Shown: in pieces, positions 9,842-22,600 of the stretch
Position numbering within the stretch: position 1 is the stretch's first letter
Layout: the number at the start of each line of letters is the position of its first letter
Source: Plasmodium coatneyi
Lineage: Eukaryota > Apicomplexa > Aconoidasida > Haemosporida > Plasmodiidae
Assembly: GCF_001680005.1 (NCBI RefSeq)
Contig: NC_033558.1
Span: 1,022,501-1,086,500 of the forward strand
DNA: 64,000 bases
Reading direction: 5' to 3'
Made by a program: the position numbers and the translations under genes
The notes under the pieces: generated by a model
The model's database searches: none
Seen by the model: the letters and a program-made list of their open reading frames with translations, nothing else
Told to the model about the DNA's origin: nothing

Positions 9842-11084
9842 CCGTTCTTGAGAAATGTTACGTGGTGTGAGCGGGTACAAGCAGTCACTGACGCTACGTG
9901 ACAATTAATATGATTTTCCCCTAAGATGGCGCCCCCGCACCCACTTACTAACCAAACCTACAACAGGAAAAACGATCTTTACTTTGCTTTATTTTGTGCT
10001 ATTTTATTTTATTATTATTTTTTTTTTTTTTTTTTTTGTCTTTTCACCTCACCTCTAATATTTATGCACCATTCCCCTCGTGGCTCATTTTTTTGCCCCT
10101 GATAATTAATCACTCCGTATCATTTATGTTACACCCTCCTTCTTCACGTATGGCTAGCGGTTTACGCGTTTTAATTAAGGTACTTTTTTTGTGGAATTAC
10201 CCCCACGGCACGGCATTCTCCCCCGCTTTTTACTTTTATTTCATTCAAATCTGTTTTGCTTTGTTTTATTTTGTTCTTCCTTCCATTTGACCTTTTTTAA
10301 ATTTAAGACGCAGTGAAAATGTGAAATTTTTTTTAAGGTACGAAGGAGAACGCATTTAATTGGGCGTGCCTCCTGTCCAGTTTGTTGCCACTGGGTCGGT
10401 GATGCAATTCCATTTTTGCGAGAAATGGACGAGTAGATGTAGGCAGTGACGGTGAGTATGCATATTTTCCGTTGGACAGGCACCTGTGTTTCTTTCGAAT
10501 GTCCTTTTTTTTCTTTTTTTTTTACGCGTATTGGGCAGTTGTCTTTTACCTGTTACGCGAAGGAGACATGTCTGCATTGCACAGGTTCGCCAACTGGAAC
10601 GGGCGTTATCTTTTCTACGAGTGGTTTAAGCAGTACCTCCCGGGAAAAACACCATCATAACATACGTTCGTGGGGATGTCCGCATGTGCATATAAGAATA
10701 GAACATTTTCGTCTACGTGAAGAATTGCGTGACGGAGGGATGAAAATAACCCGACGGCTGTGCCAACCCGTTTGCCTTTACAAAATGGACGTTACAAATC
10801 AGGAGGGGTCCATAAAACAATCCTATCAATGTGCTTCCATCGGTCCTTTTCTTTTATTTTTTTCTCCGTATGTGATTCATCCCGCTCGAGTAGGTGTTGA
10901 CACGGGGATCCTGCGAGGGAGCTGCTCCAAAGGTACAGACGTATGGCAAAGGTTTGTCGAATATTCCCTTTCTTGGATATCCCCCCGCTGCTATGACTAA
11001 TGCTCGGAACAGCTAGACCAACCGTTTGGAAATAAAAGAAACAAAGCAGGAAAAGGAGCGAAAACAAAGATGGACCAGAAGCGA

Positions 11085-11118
<34 letters not shown>

Positions 11119-11842
11119 ACTGTCCCCTTTTCCTACACAACTGTATTATGCGTACATGACGACTTTCATCTTCAGAAAAATTAAAAAAAAAAAAAAAATA
11201 CGTAGTTGCAATGGTAAATTTATGCACGTATATATTTTTCCCTCTTTTCGGGCGGACTGAAAGATAAAGGGAAAAAAAAAGAAAAAGAGAAAGGAAAAAT
11301 GAAGCATAATATAATATACGTGTATAAGGGCGTATAAAAAAAGATATGCACGTACGTACGTATGTTTGGTAAGTACGTGAGGGTAATCCCCAAATGAGAG
11401 GAACCTTTTTTTCCCCTTTCCATTTGTTAATAGTATGCCTGAAGGAATTTAGGCGCAGCACGTTTGGAGGCGTATATGATAAAGGCAGCAAGGAGAGCTA
11501 GCGAACAGGGAGAGTGAACGAAAGAGCGATCCTCCAATCAGAGAAAGGTCTCCCACATTGAAAAGGAAAGAACGATCCTTTTTTCTACTACCCCGGAGGA
11601 GACCATTTTGACATCCATAGTGGTACAAGCCTAGGACGTGCGAACGAGCACATGCGTGAACACATACAGGAATGTTGACCTGTTGACGTGCGTATGCCCA
11701 CCTGCGTGTGAGCGAAGTGCCTCCTTCTCGCGAATGCATCTGTGCAGTCTGCGTTGGCGCTAACCCATCGATCTTTTAAACGACCATATAACGTCAACGC
11801 TGAATAGGAGGTTGACGGTTTCTGCGGACAAACACAAGCACG
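9842..11842. other. Intergenic region between P36 and the Ran-binding-like gene
   Basis: No gene is firmly supported. Poly-dA/dT tracts occur near 10017-10037, 11089-11117 and 11183-11198. The stretch 10446-11000 is open in one frame for 184 codons and overlaps a shorter open frame (to 10660); neither has an ATG-initiated, spliced model that I can complete. A run of GTAC/ACGT steps occurs near 11345-11370. The right part should be promoter and 5' UTR of the next gene. Confidence 0.5.
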
Positions 11843-14800
11843 ATGGTAAGCCAAATGGGGAAGGAACGTAACGGAGTAATAGCGGCGTGGCTACGTGGTG
11901 AACCGCACAAACGCACATCCGAACTGAAGACAGCCTGTGTCCAAACAACGTGAGGGGCACTGCACGCATGCCAAGGCCAATCACACCGTCAAACTTGTCT
12001 TCCTTTTCCTTTTGCAGGAAATTAATTCACCCGAGTCGAAGAAGGGCAATACGGAAACGAAGAATTCGAAGAAGTAAGATGGGAAAAATAAAATAAAAAA
12101 AAGGAAATGGAAAGGGAAAGACCCCCCAAAGAGGGAAGTTCTCCTTATCGAATGTCTCATTGAACAATCTGCATCTAAGAGATGCTTCTACATCGTATGA
12201 CAGGAGGACGCAGCAGTATATGCACACTTATATGGACCCATTGCATGTTGACGCTGCTGCTGTGCGTCCCCACTCCTATTGTGCGAACCCACATCCATCT
12301 CCACACCCCTTCTGACATTCCCCTCGTAGGCGAAGCATCGAAAAAATCATCTCCCCAACTAAAGTTATAAACGCAAAAAAAAAAATGAAAAAGGGACAAA
12401 ATAGAATAACTAACGAATTGCGGGGCTTGTCGGGAAGAGGGACAATCCCCTCACTGGACCCAACCAATGCAAAGCGGAAAATAGTTTTTCTCACCTGTTG
12501 ATGCTCTGAGTTGTTCATATTTATTTTATTTTTTATTTTTTGCTTCCCCCCTTTTCAGATCGCTAAAACGGATGTTGATGCGTCCGAAGTTAATGAGGCA
12601 GATGATATAGGTGAGCGTCAAGGGTGGGGAAAACAAAAATGTCTACATAGTTGTTTGTGGTGTGAATGCCCCGGTGTGGTGGCCCCTCATTTTTTCTTGC
12701 ACTTCATATGGGTACTTACCTCTCCCCATCGCAGGTAAATCCCAAGTCGAGTTAGGCGAAAATGAAAGTTCCCCTCCAGTAGAGGAAGAACCAAGTGAGT
12801 GCTTATCAAATGAGTTCTACGGTGATGAACATGTAATGGTGGGACAAGGACAGGCGGAAGAGGACGTTGGAGTAGAAGGTAACATTCTAGCGGAAGCTGC
12901 CTGTATGGTGGATTCCCAAAAGTGCAGCGTCAAAAAGAAGGAGAAAAAAAAAAGTGCTAGAAATAACTTCGCTGAGGAGACCAAAAAAACGATTCAGAAG
13001 GAGAGGAAGAAAGTAGAAAAGGGGAATAAAAAAAAGAAGAAACATATAGAGAAGGGAAAAAATGACGAACTGAGGGAGTTTGTCGTGAAATTGGCAGAAG
13101 GGGATTCAGAGGAGGAGGAAGACCACAACGATGAAAAGAACCAGGAGGAGGAAGAAAACGATGATGAGAATGAGGGAGAAGACGACGCTGAAGAAGACGA
13201 TTATGAAGACGATGATGATGATAATGATGAGGAGGAGGAAGAAGAGTCGAAAGAAGAACTGCTAGACGATGTGTCAGACGAACCATCGGACGAAGTTTCC
13301 GATGAGGAGGCGAATGAACCAGAAGAAGAGACAGACGAAGAGGGAAAAGATAAGGAGGAGGAATCGCCAAAAGGGGCAAGCATTGAAAGGGCCAAAGAAG
13401 GAGACGAGGGGGACAACGCAAGTGGTGGTGACGAGGACGACGTGGATGGGGAAGCAAGACATGACGACCTTAAAGACAGCGATAAGGAAAACGAGAACGA
13501 TGAAGATGATCAAACGGATGAGGAGGAGGAGGAAGAAGAAGAAGTGGACGGGAAGGAAGTGGCCACAAACGAAAAGGAGGATGAAGAAGAGGAAGGTGAA
13601 AAGGAAGAGGAGGACCAAACGAGCAAGGAGAATTTTGATGAGGAGGATGCAACTCCGAGGAAGGGCAGCGACGATGAAAAGGACCTAACGGAGAACGAGA
13701 CGAACAAGAGTAGCTTGAACAAAAATCAGAAGAGGTTACCTAGAGAGAGGCCTCTCCTATAAAGAGGAGAGAAAAGAAAAAAAAACGACACTGCAGGTGT
13801 TCACGTGTGCCTGTATTTGTATATTAGTGTGTGTCTACATGCACATGCTTACATATACCCATTTATGCACACGCATGTCAGGAATTTCTGTTCATTTCAC
13901 CAATGCGCTTTTCTATTTACCCCTCTTCACAGCGACAACGAAAGTGCGGCCAGCGAAAGCAGCGATATTAAGAAGAACGACCGTTTGTTTGCATCCATGG
14001 TAAGGAGAAGAAGCAATTTCGTGTGTGTAAGGGGGGGGAAGTGCCCCCTCGAGCGTAGACCCGTTTGGTTGCTTGTTCAACATGCTTCCCTCACGTGAGA
14101 ACTTGCTCCCTTGACCCATTGCCCCCTTGACCCACTTGACCCATTTTCCCGTTTCCCCCCTTAGAATGACTACAACTCGCCCAACAAGCTGTTCAGCGAG
14201 CACGTGGGGAAGTTGAACATTTTTGGAAACGTAAACATCGACATAGAGAAATTGCGGCAGCGACTGAACAAAAATAAAAACGTCACGGAGGAGAAGAAGG
14301 AAGTGAAGATTTCGGAGGCAGAGGATCCCTTCGGTAAGTCACGCGTTAGCAGTACCAACAATGTGTATGTAGCAATATATACGGTTAAGTGACACTCATT
14401 TAGGTATTATAAACCCTGAACACTACGTATTATTTTTTCCCCCCTTTTCGCAGAGAATGAGGAGGTAGTCTACTCCGAAAGCAACATCAAGATAAGCAAG
14501 TTCATAAAGAAGAGTGAAAAATATGACTGGTCAGGTTACTTGCCTGTGAAAATTCAGATCATGAAAAATGTAGAAAATAAAAAATATCGAATTCTTTGCT
14601 TCCAAAAAGGGAGTGGGAGACTCTTTTTAAATACAGACATTTTTGAAGGTTTTAAGATAATTCCCTCCAAAAGTACCTCTGCTTTGTTTAGTGGGCGGGA
14701 CTTATGTAAGATAGCTGTTAAAATTTTGCCGATATGGGCGCTAACCCAACTGCACATAGCGTAACCGCTGGTACATATATGTGTATATATATGTATTTTG

Positions 14801-15007
14801 CAATGATGAGTGCACTCCATTTGTTTTTGTTTCTTCTACACTGACCACACATGCACACACACATATATACACATATATAAATATATATATATATATATAT
14901 CCCCCCCAGGCGATGAGAAGAAGCTGAACCAGTACATTGTGACCTTCATGAGCAGCACCTCTAGGGATGAATTCGTCAAGCATATAAAAAAAATCACGAA
15001 CGGGTGA
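11843..15007 (+). CDS. Acidic protein with C-terminal Ran-binding-like domain (Nup50/Nup2-like), nine exons
   Basis: I assemble nine coding exons: 11843-11845 (only the ATG), 12018-12073, 12330-12363, 12559-12610, 12735-13734, 13933-13999, 14165-14333, 14454-14705 and 14910-15007. This gives 576 residues with every junction in phase; the 34-base third exon is the least certain. The large exon encodes a basic, lysine-rich stretch and then a very acidic Glu/Asp tract of about 190 residues. The last three exons encode a conserved segment with KLNIFGNVNIDIEKLRQRL and then a fold resembling RanBP1 domains (YRILCFQKGSGRLFLN, then a final helix EFVKHIKKI), most like Nup50/Nup2. Such domains bind RanGTP in nuclear transport. 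No FG repeats are visible. The function is inferred from these short motifs. By order it corresponds to PF3D7_0404300 in P. falciparum (from memory). Confidence 0.72.
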
Positions 15008-15910
15008 AGAGGCCGTTCTACCTACATTCTTACAAAATGTATGTCTGTATTTGCATCTACCCACGTGTGCATGTATGTAGGCATGTGCGCTCCCTGTGTT
15101 TACCCCCCTCATTATTTTTTGTTGTAAAAAAAAAAAAAACGTTTTGTGGGTTTGGTTTTGCTTTTGGATAGCGGCGTCGCACTGGGGAAGAGTACGCGTA
15201 TGCATGTGTGTATCTGCTAGCATGCTCAAGCGAAATGGGTTGATTGGTTCGTTCGTTGGTTGGCCCCCTTTTGGGCATCTCCACAGAAGGGTGATCTAAT
15301 TTTAAAGTTTCGTTCTTTTTTTTTTTTCCAATTTTAAGACTTTCTTCGTAAATGTGCCGGGCGGAAAAGTGCACGGCGCTGGACCTTTCCTCACGGGTGT
15401 TCCTGATGTGTGCTCCATATGTGTGTGTCGCGCTGCTCCTCATGCATTTTGTTGCGTGTCCCACCTTTTATTCATCCAAACGCTTTCCCTTTTTTGTGAC
15501 TTTATTTTAAAGCCCCCTTTTGAAAATTTTTTTAAAGTGGGTAATTCGGGGTGCGCCGTAGGGGGATACGTCCGAAATGGGGTGATCCAATGATGGGTTC
15601 ACGCATCGCCATAGCGGTTACGCAGAAGGAGAAAACTCCACTATTGTTAGGAGCGCAACTTAATTAGGAAAAACGTTGCAAGGAACACCGGCAATTTGGT
15701 CAAAAAGGGTGTCGTTTTTTTTTTCAAATGGGATGAATGATCACCGCCATTTTGATAAGCCACATGGTAAGGCGCGTGTAACGTTGGTGAAAGGTTTTGC
15801 TTTCCTCCCCTTTTGGGAGATGGATCGCCCTGTCATTTATCCCCCCGTGATTGATGCCAGTGGAAGGAAATTCTCCCTCCCCATTAGATTAAAGAAGAAT
15901 ATTTTATACA
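15008..15910. other. Intergenic region
   Basis: About 0.9 kb with poly-dA (15126-15139) and poly-dT (15317-15328) tracts. I see no supported gene; it should hold the 3' flank of the Ran-binding-like gene and the promoter of the 172-aa gene. Confidence 0.55.
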
Positions 15911-16615
15911 ATGTTTAGAGCATGCGGATTTGTGAGGCGAATGGGCACCACGGGGGGGGGCTATTCCCGCCGACCTGAGGGTAACTCCCCCTTCAATGAT
16001 GAATTTCTGAAAAAGGCGTTCGAAAGGATATCCATGGGATCTCCCTCACCGTCGTCATCATCGTCATTTTCGTCATCTTCACCTGCATCATCAGTGGCCC
16101 CCCCGAGGGCCAAAATAAACAGCGTCCTAAACTTTCTGCTGTGCTCCAAGATCCTGCATACCAAATGGTCCAAGTTAGAATTAATTGATGAGCTATACAA
16201 ACGGAAGATTGACAAGACGCTTTCATTCCATTTGAACGTTTTGTATGGGTTGGGTTCCAAGGGGATACACTTAAGGAGGAAGGGGATAATATCGCCCGTG
16301 CTGTTTCAACCCCTGCTGGATTACAGCCAGTTTGTTTACATTGTGCAGGTGCGGCGTGGAGGGGGGAGACCAGTCCCCTACGTGATGAGTTACACGTGGG
16401 TTTGTTTGTGTGAGCGAACAACGCCCCCCTTTAGAGAGACTTCCCCCCAGAGATGGGTTCAAAGTGGACGGTCTCTTGCGCTACATATATGATTATTTTT
16501 TCCGTACCTTTTTTTTTCTCCCACCTGTTTACAGGTGATGAAAATTGCAGACAGGGAGAGACAAGCTGGAACGCAAGAGCAGGCCGATTTCGTTCGGAGC
16601 TTCTTCAGAGGGTAG
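15911..16615 (+). CDS. Conserved Plasmodium protein, 172 aa, two exons, possible mitochondrial presequence
   Basis: Exon 1 is 15911-16348 and exon 2 is 16535-16615; the intron (186 bases) is in phase 0 with donor CAG|GTGCGG and acceptor TTTACAG. The N terminus (MFRACGFVRRMGTTGGGYSR) is rich in Arg and Ser/Gly and lacks acidic residues for about 20 positions, as in mitochondrial presequences. A Ser-rich low-complexity segment (about 43-63) follows. The remaining part (from about residue 70) is compact and well mixed (LNFLLCSKILHTKWSKLEL, then HLNVLYGLGSKGI), which suggests a real conserved domain that I do not recognise. Exon 2 adds a charged helix ending FVRSFFRG. By gene order it would match PF3D7_0404200. 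Function unknown; location inferred only from the N terminus. Confidence 0.75.
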
Positions 16616-19600
16616 GGCAGCATGCCGCAGCAACATTTGTTTATTTTGCCATCATTTTGCCATTTTTTTTTTTTTTTTTTTTTTTAATGGACCCTTTTGC
16701 TGTAACGTATTATTTCCCCTTGGTCCCAAAAGGGGAACACTTTTTTTATAAGTTCGACTGAGTTAGCAAAGTTGAGCATACAATGTGCAGCACAACCGAT
16801 TCGTTGACGATGCTTCCTTTTAGTGGTGTTGTCCTGTAGATGGCCCTATGAGTAACGCTGAGGCTACGTTTTATGTTAACCTATGTTGACGTCCCCTTTT
16901 TGAGGTTCCCCCTGCGTTAGTTTGCCATGTAGGTGTGTGGAAATGGTGGAGAACGAACCCGCACGGTGGGTGGCAGAAGGGGATGTGCAGGAGCTGTAAG
17001 GGGAAAGGATCACCATGTAATTGGACCTCTTCTACCTCCTCATCTGGTTCCTCCCCTTTTAACCAAATGGATGATAACCTTCCCGCATGCACCCATATAA
17101 ATTGTGCAGATATATTTTCTTTTTCCCTTTGGGTGGAAAATTGGGAGGAATTTGTTAAGACACTTATGTAACACACAGCAAATTTTATTTTTTATTTTTT
17201 TCTTTTTCGAATGGGCAAATTATATACCTCACGATCTTATCGCCCTACGCTGTCCCTAACTTTTTGTAGCCCTCCTGTGCCATTGGTGCAATGCTCATTT
17301 TTGAAGTCTTTAAAAAAAAAAAAAAAAAAAAAAAAGAATATCAGCAGTGGGAAAATGCGCGAGCATGCACAAGGCACAACCTGCATTGATTTTATTTGCT
17401 TCTTTTTGTGCGTCCCTTTCTCTTTGTCTGTACTCCACAACGCATTAGACGTTTTACTGAATGTTGCTGAGGTACACATATGCCCCTTCGCGCACTAGTG
17501 GACTTATGTGAGAAAGCCTTCATATTACAAAATCTATTGACCATGGTGATTAAGCTCGTGCCTCGTGACACCTTAGCACTGCTCTGCCCACTTAGCTGTA
17601 ACACTACCTTGTTGTATTCCTTTCCCCCCCTAAAAAAAAAAAAAAAGCATCACTTGGGTAATTTTTCTTTCTTGTCCTTTGTGCAAAATAAGAGCAATGC
17701 ACCCATTGCATAATATATTTTTTTTTTTTTTTTTTTTTTTGTGGAGGGCTTAACCTTGCTCTCACTATGGAAGTGTTAAGCAGAAAGTACTTCAAAATCT
17801 GTCTGTGAGACAACTTTGTGGATTTGTTCTGTTCACATTTGGCTTAGACTGTATGGATGAAAAGGGCTACACCTTAGGAAGTGAAAACGAGAGAAACGTT
17901 CCCCCGTCCATCTTTGTTTTGGTATGCTTAATTAGGTTAATTCTTTCTTTCTTTTTTTTTTTTTTTTTTTTTCTGTAAATATGTGTATGCATATCTAGTT
18001 AGTCTTGTCTTCTTCGAATAGAAATTTTTTGATTTTATAAAAAAGCGTTTTTTTGGAGGGGAAATAACCTAGCACCTATTTCTTCATTTTTTTATTTGAG
18101 CTTTTGCCCAAGGGCTTGAGTGTGTTTTTGTGAGAGAGCTGACAAGGTTGCAATTGCACGTGGGTTTATGCACTTATGGGTGTGTATGTTTGTGTGTGTG
18201 TCTATGCCAGTATGTGTGCCCCTCCTATATGCAGCGCAGACAAAGCCCCATTGGGGTAGTAACACTGAATTGTTATATGTGCCCATAAGGGTTATTTGCG
18301 CAGAAGCCGGGTTGAGTCCGCAGCAGGCTAATTTGTTTTGTTCCGTTTGTGCGTTCTATTTGTTTATTATCGCGTTCTGCTCACCTTTTGTTGTTAACCC
18401 TTTGTTGTTCACGTTTTGTGTGTTTTTTTTTTTTTTTCTTTCTTCTGGGCCCTCGAAAGGAAGAACTGAAAGCCCGTCCACCCTGTTGCAGCTTGCATAA
18501 CCAACCTTGTCTCGCATAACCCAAAGGTCTCAGAGTGAAGCACCTGCAGAGGTTACATTTGTTCACAGATTTGGATGTTCGTTAAGACCTGTTTTTTTTT
18601 TTGTTATTCCCTACAGTTTGTAATTTTTTTTTTTCATCTTGTTTTGTGTAGGCGTTTATTTATCGCCCCCAATTGTCACCCCCAATTATTGTGAGTAGAA
18701 TTTTTTTTCTTCCCAAAATGTTTCCGCGTGTGTGTATATACGTGTCGTAATAAGTGACTCTCCTGGGCAGAGGGAAACAGAATTACTTCACGCTCGATGC
18801 ATAGAATTATATAAATTTTTTTTTTTTCTCTCTTATGACTACATCTTGAAACTTCGACTTTGAAAAAGGTTGTCTTTTTTGTGCTTCCCCCGATTTGCCA
18901 TTTGGGACCCTTTGCCTAAATACATTTCATAGTAAGCCTAATTTTTTTTTTTATTCTGTTAGTTATAGCTATCTGCGAGTTGTACATCTAAGTTAGAGGT
19001 TTTATTGAGAGAGAAAAAAAAGACCCATTATATGGTTAATTACAACACCTGGTTAGCTAAGAACGCAAAGTACAACTTCGGATTAGCTCCCCAGTATTAC
19101 ACAATTTTGAAAAAATTCGGGACCAGTTGTTTACAGAGGGAAAACGCATGGTGGATAAGACGTGCGTGTACCTTTCTGATTACTCTCATCATAACGCCTT
19201 ATTATTACGTGTTTGTTTTAACCGCTTCACTTGCTTTGCTTGTTTGTTTTTTTTTTCGTACAGTCTGAGCATCTGTGTCGGCGGTTGCACGCATTTTTCC
19301 CTAATTTTGTGAGAGAATTTCTTCACCCAGTTGGTGGGATCAGAAGGGGTTGTGCTGCCGCCACAGAGTTGTTGTGATTGATGCACAGTTTTTACTTCAT
19401 CGCTATTTGCAGAGTCTTTTGTCTGGACATTTTTTGGCATTCTTATAAAACGAGTTGCTGCTTGTCTAATTTGTCGGGGAAGCACCCACTCCGTTTGTAT
19501 GAGTTTTTGGGTGAGTACATTTTTGGGCGTATTTTCACACCCACCGTGCCGCTATAGAATGCATCTGTAAGAAGGGACCTTCCACCTTCGTACATAGCAG

Positions 19601-19681
19601 AGAAGATCCCTTGAGGGAAATAAAATAAAATAATTTACACCTTCGCTGGGCTAAAAACCTTCGTGTAGTAAGCCTGTTAAA
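16616..19681. other. 3.1 kb gene-free region upstream of the ApiAP2 gene
   Basis: No gene is supported. It has many homopolymer tracts (for example about 16663-16685, 17309-17335, 17720-17740, 17952-17972) and GCATGCA motifs at 17085 and 17364. Short open frames here are cut by these tracts and show no protein motif. A long upstream region is common for ApiAP2 regulators and fits a long 5' UTR and complex promoter. Confidence 0.55.
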
Positions 19682-22600
19682 ATGGACAAACAAAAATACC
19701 AACAAGACGTACGATGTGATGAGGTCAGGACAATGAATGAGGAGACGCACAAAATGAACCCGTCCAATGTTGATAAGGACTATGTGGCAGGTTGCGTGAA
19801 AATTAATTTTACATCTAACCTTGAAGTGAAGGATAAAGAAAGGGAGGTGAACCCATGGGGGGAGAAAAGGGGGACCCACTGTAAGCTGAATGAGGAGACC
19901 AGAAGTGCATACAACGGTGAAGTGTCCGACATGAAGAACCAGTTTGACAATAGTATGAGCCTTACGCAAGGTAACCTTCCTGGAAGCGGGGAGGAGATTT
20001 TGTTGTCCAGCGAAAGAGATTTACAAGATGAAGAAAGGGAAAAGGAAGAAGACATCTCCGAAATGAACCAAATGAGCCGAACACATGTGACTTGTACAGG
20101 TGAACACATAAATGCACCGATTCCAGAACGGCAGCGTAGCTGTGATAGGAAATGCATAGATCTACCCCCGATGGAGAAAGTCCAAGAGGAAAAGAACCCC
20201 CACCATGGAGGTACATCTCGGGGAAACATTAACATGAATAACAGCGGTGACGAAAGGAGAGGCGATCTGGACGGTGCACACATTTCGGTGAAACGGGAGC
20301 AATATGGGAATAAAGTTTCCACTATTTTGGGGACGTGGTCTAATAGGGAAGTATCTGGAAACGATCAGGTTTTCTGCACCAGAGGAGTGCCTAAAGAGGG
20401 AGCGCACCTCCGGGAAGCAATTAGGGTACCGGGTATAGGAGCAGATGACACCGCAGATGAGGAAGCAGAGAAGGAGTGTACCATGGTGCAGGGGGGAGGT
20501 AACTCTCCCCATGGGAAAGAAGAGCAGGAGGAACAGACCAAAACTAATCCTATAATACAGCAAGGTTTGAATGAGGTAAGGAGGAATAATTGCATGAACA
20601 GGTCAGGTAGTTACGTCGATAATGGAGAGGAACATAATATCTATGAAGAGAGTTATGTGGGGAGCTCCAATTTGCGGAAGAACCTCCTTAGTGAAGGTCA
20701 CCTGGATGGGGAAGAAAGACGAGAGGATGCCTTCCCTGGAGATGACTCCGACTGGGTAAGTATCCTGAACATGGGAGGGACCCCCCCGAAGGTAGAAGGT
20801 AGTTCTCTGAATAGCTGCCCTTTCATAAAGGATATTTTCCATTTGAGAAAAAACCCACATGTGGGGGAAAAGACAAGGAAGGTAAGTTCTGAGGAGAAAA
20901 AGGAGAAGTGGACCGCAAAAGCGCCGAATGGGGGAAGTCCCAAATTACCTGAACAAGTCAGGCAGATTGATAACCAATTGGGAATAGCCAATGGAGAAAT
21001 TGAGAATTTTGGAGAGGATAAATTAAAAGGGTACCCTTCAGGGGAGGGGCAGAAAACAAATGTAGGTGAAGCAGATTTAACGGAAGGTCCAAACGGGGGA
21101 GTGAGTCACGAAGGGGGTAGTCCCTTTCCATGTGATGTGTCGATAGGAATCATTTCATCTGCCAAGATGGAGGCACCTGCGGAGGGAGGAGAAAATGAAG
21201 CAATTAGTTACAATGGTGTAGAAAACAAAAGGGTTGCCCATATGGAAGATGGTAATGAAGAACGTTTTTCATGTGAAGAACGCGCAGTAGTGTCATTGGA
21301 TAGGGCCCCACCAAGTGCACCTCCATTAAGGGAGAGCATACAGGAGAGAATCGAGATGGGAAGCGTCATACGTATCGACGCATTAGTCGAAGGAACAGCT
21401 ACTGAGGAAGAAGGGAAAATAAAAGACAGCTCACCTGAAATGTGCAAAGTAAGTCTAGATGTGTCCAACGAGTTAGACAACAACTCGAGGGGCAACCCGG
21501 TCAGCCCATGCAGGGCAAGCGAAAACAGGTTCACTTCACAGGATGTATTGACACAGGATGTATTGAGCAAAAGTAAGTACAGCACGGAAAACCAGTCAAT
21601 AAGCCTAATTCCTAGAACGTTTGTAAGTTTAGGCTACACACCAGATGCGCATGGGATAACCTTCACGGCAAGTAGAACCCGTTTTGGCGAACGAAAAGGG
21701 ATTCACATGGTAGATGCAAAATGGTCTGAAGGGGATAAATATATTCTGGATAATTATCAAAGAAGTGAAAATATTCCTATGGGTACATATGGAAGTGGCC
21801 CCAAGGAAATTGTTCCCCATAGGAACGATGACTACAGCTCATTTGAGAAGGAGATGAATAGCGTCCTGCTAGATTTACACAAGGAGGGAGTAAATATGAA
21901 CCAGGATAATTTCACACATTTTACCGATTGTAGTAAGAAGAAGAAGCGAACTGGCATTCCATTAAACGAGAGAAAGTACTACCGCGTGCTAGCTAAACAG
22001 ATGATGAAAATCCAGGGACTAACTTTCGACCATAATCAGATCAGGTGGATTGCCTACTGGAAGAACGAGAACAACAAACAGATTCAGAAGCACTTCCCCG
22101 TTTGTAAGTACGGGTTCTACAAGGCGCGTCAGCTGGCATTGGAGTTTAGAAATTCGAAGTTCGCCTCCAGCAGTCAGACAGTGGGTAGCGAAGCGGTGCC
22201 TATTCAGGGGGTATCCATCAGTGAAGTAGACAAACCAGGAATGAACCCCCCCCAAAGTAGCAGAAAAAACAGCCATAAGAAGGATGTCGAAACGCCCAAA
22301 TTTTTGGATCCCACGCAGAAGGGCAGCCAAACGACAGAAACGCGCACCAAAAATAAAAGGAAAGACGCAAAGGTGGGGATCCATAACAACCCACGTAAAA
22401 GGAGCCGGATCAGCAGTAGACGTGTCTATCTGAGTGAACAAATTGGTGGAACTGTAATTAATCCATGTCACGCAGAAGGAACAATGAAACAGGAGAATGA
22501 ACCCAAAAATGTGGAAGCAAAATCGAATCTAACATTTGTCAATAAGAGGATAAATACATGTGGAGGAAGTGCATATGGGGAGAATAGTCCCATTGGAAGA

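Noticed and set aside
10446..11000. Open frame of 184 codons between P36 and the next gene
   Set aside because: No ATG start, mixed composition, competing frames, and Phe-rich segments made by T tracts; no motif.
12957..13457. Antisense open frames opposite the acidic exon
   Set aside because: Shadow of GAN-rich codons in the Glu/Asp tract; long antisense frames are expected there.
16935..17171. Frame of 78 codons (Trp/Cys-rich start)
   Set aside because: Short, no splice partners, and overlapped by an antisense frame of 101 codons; no support for either.
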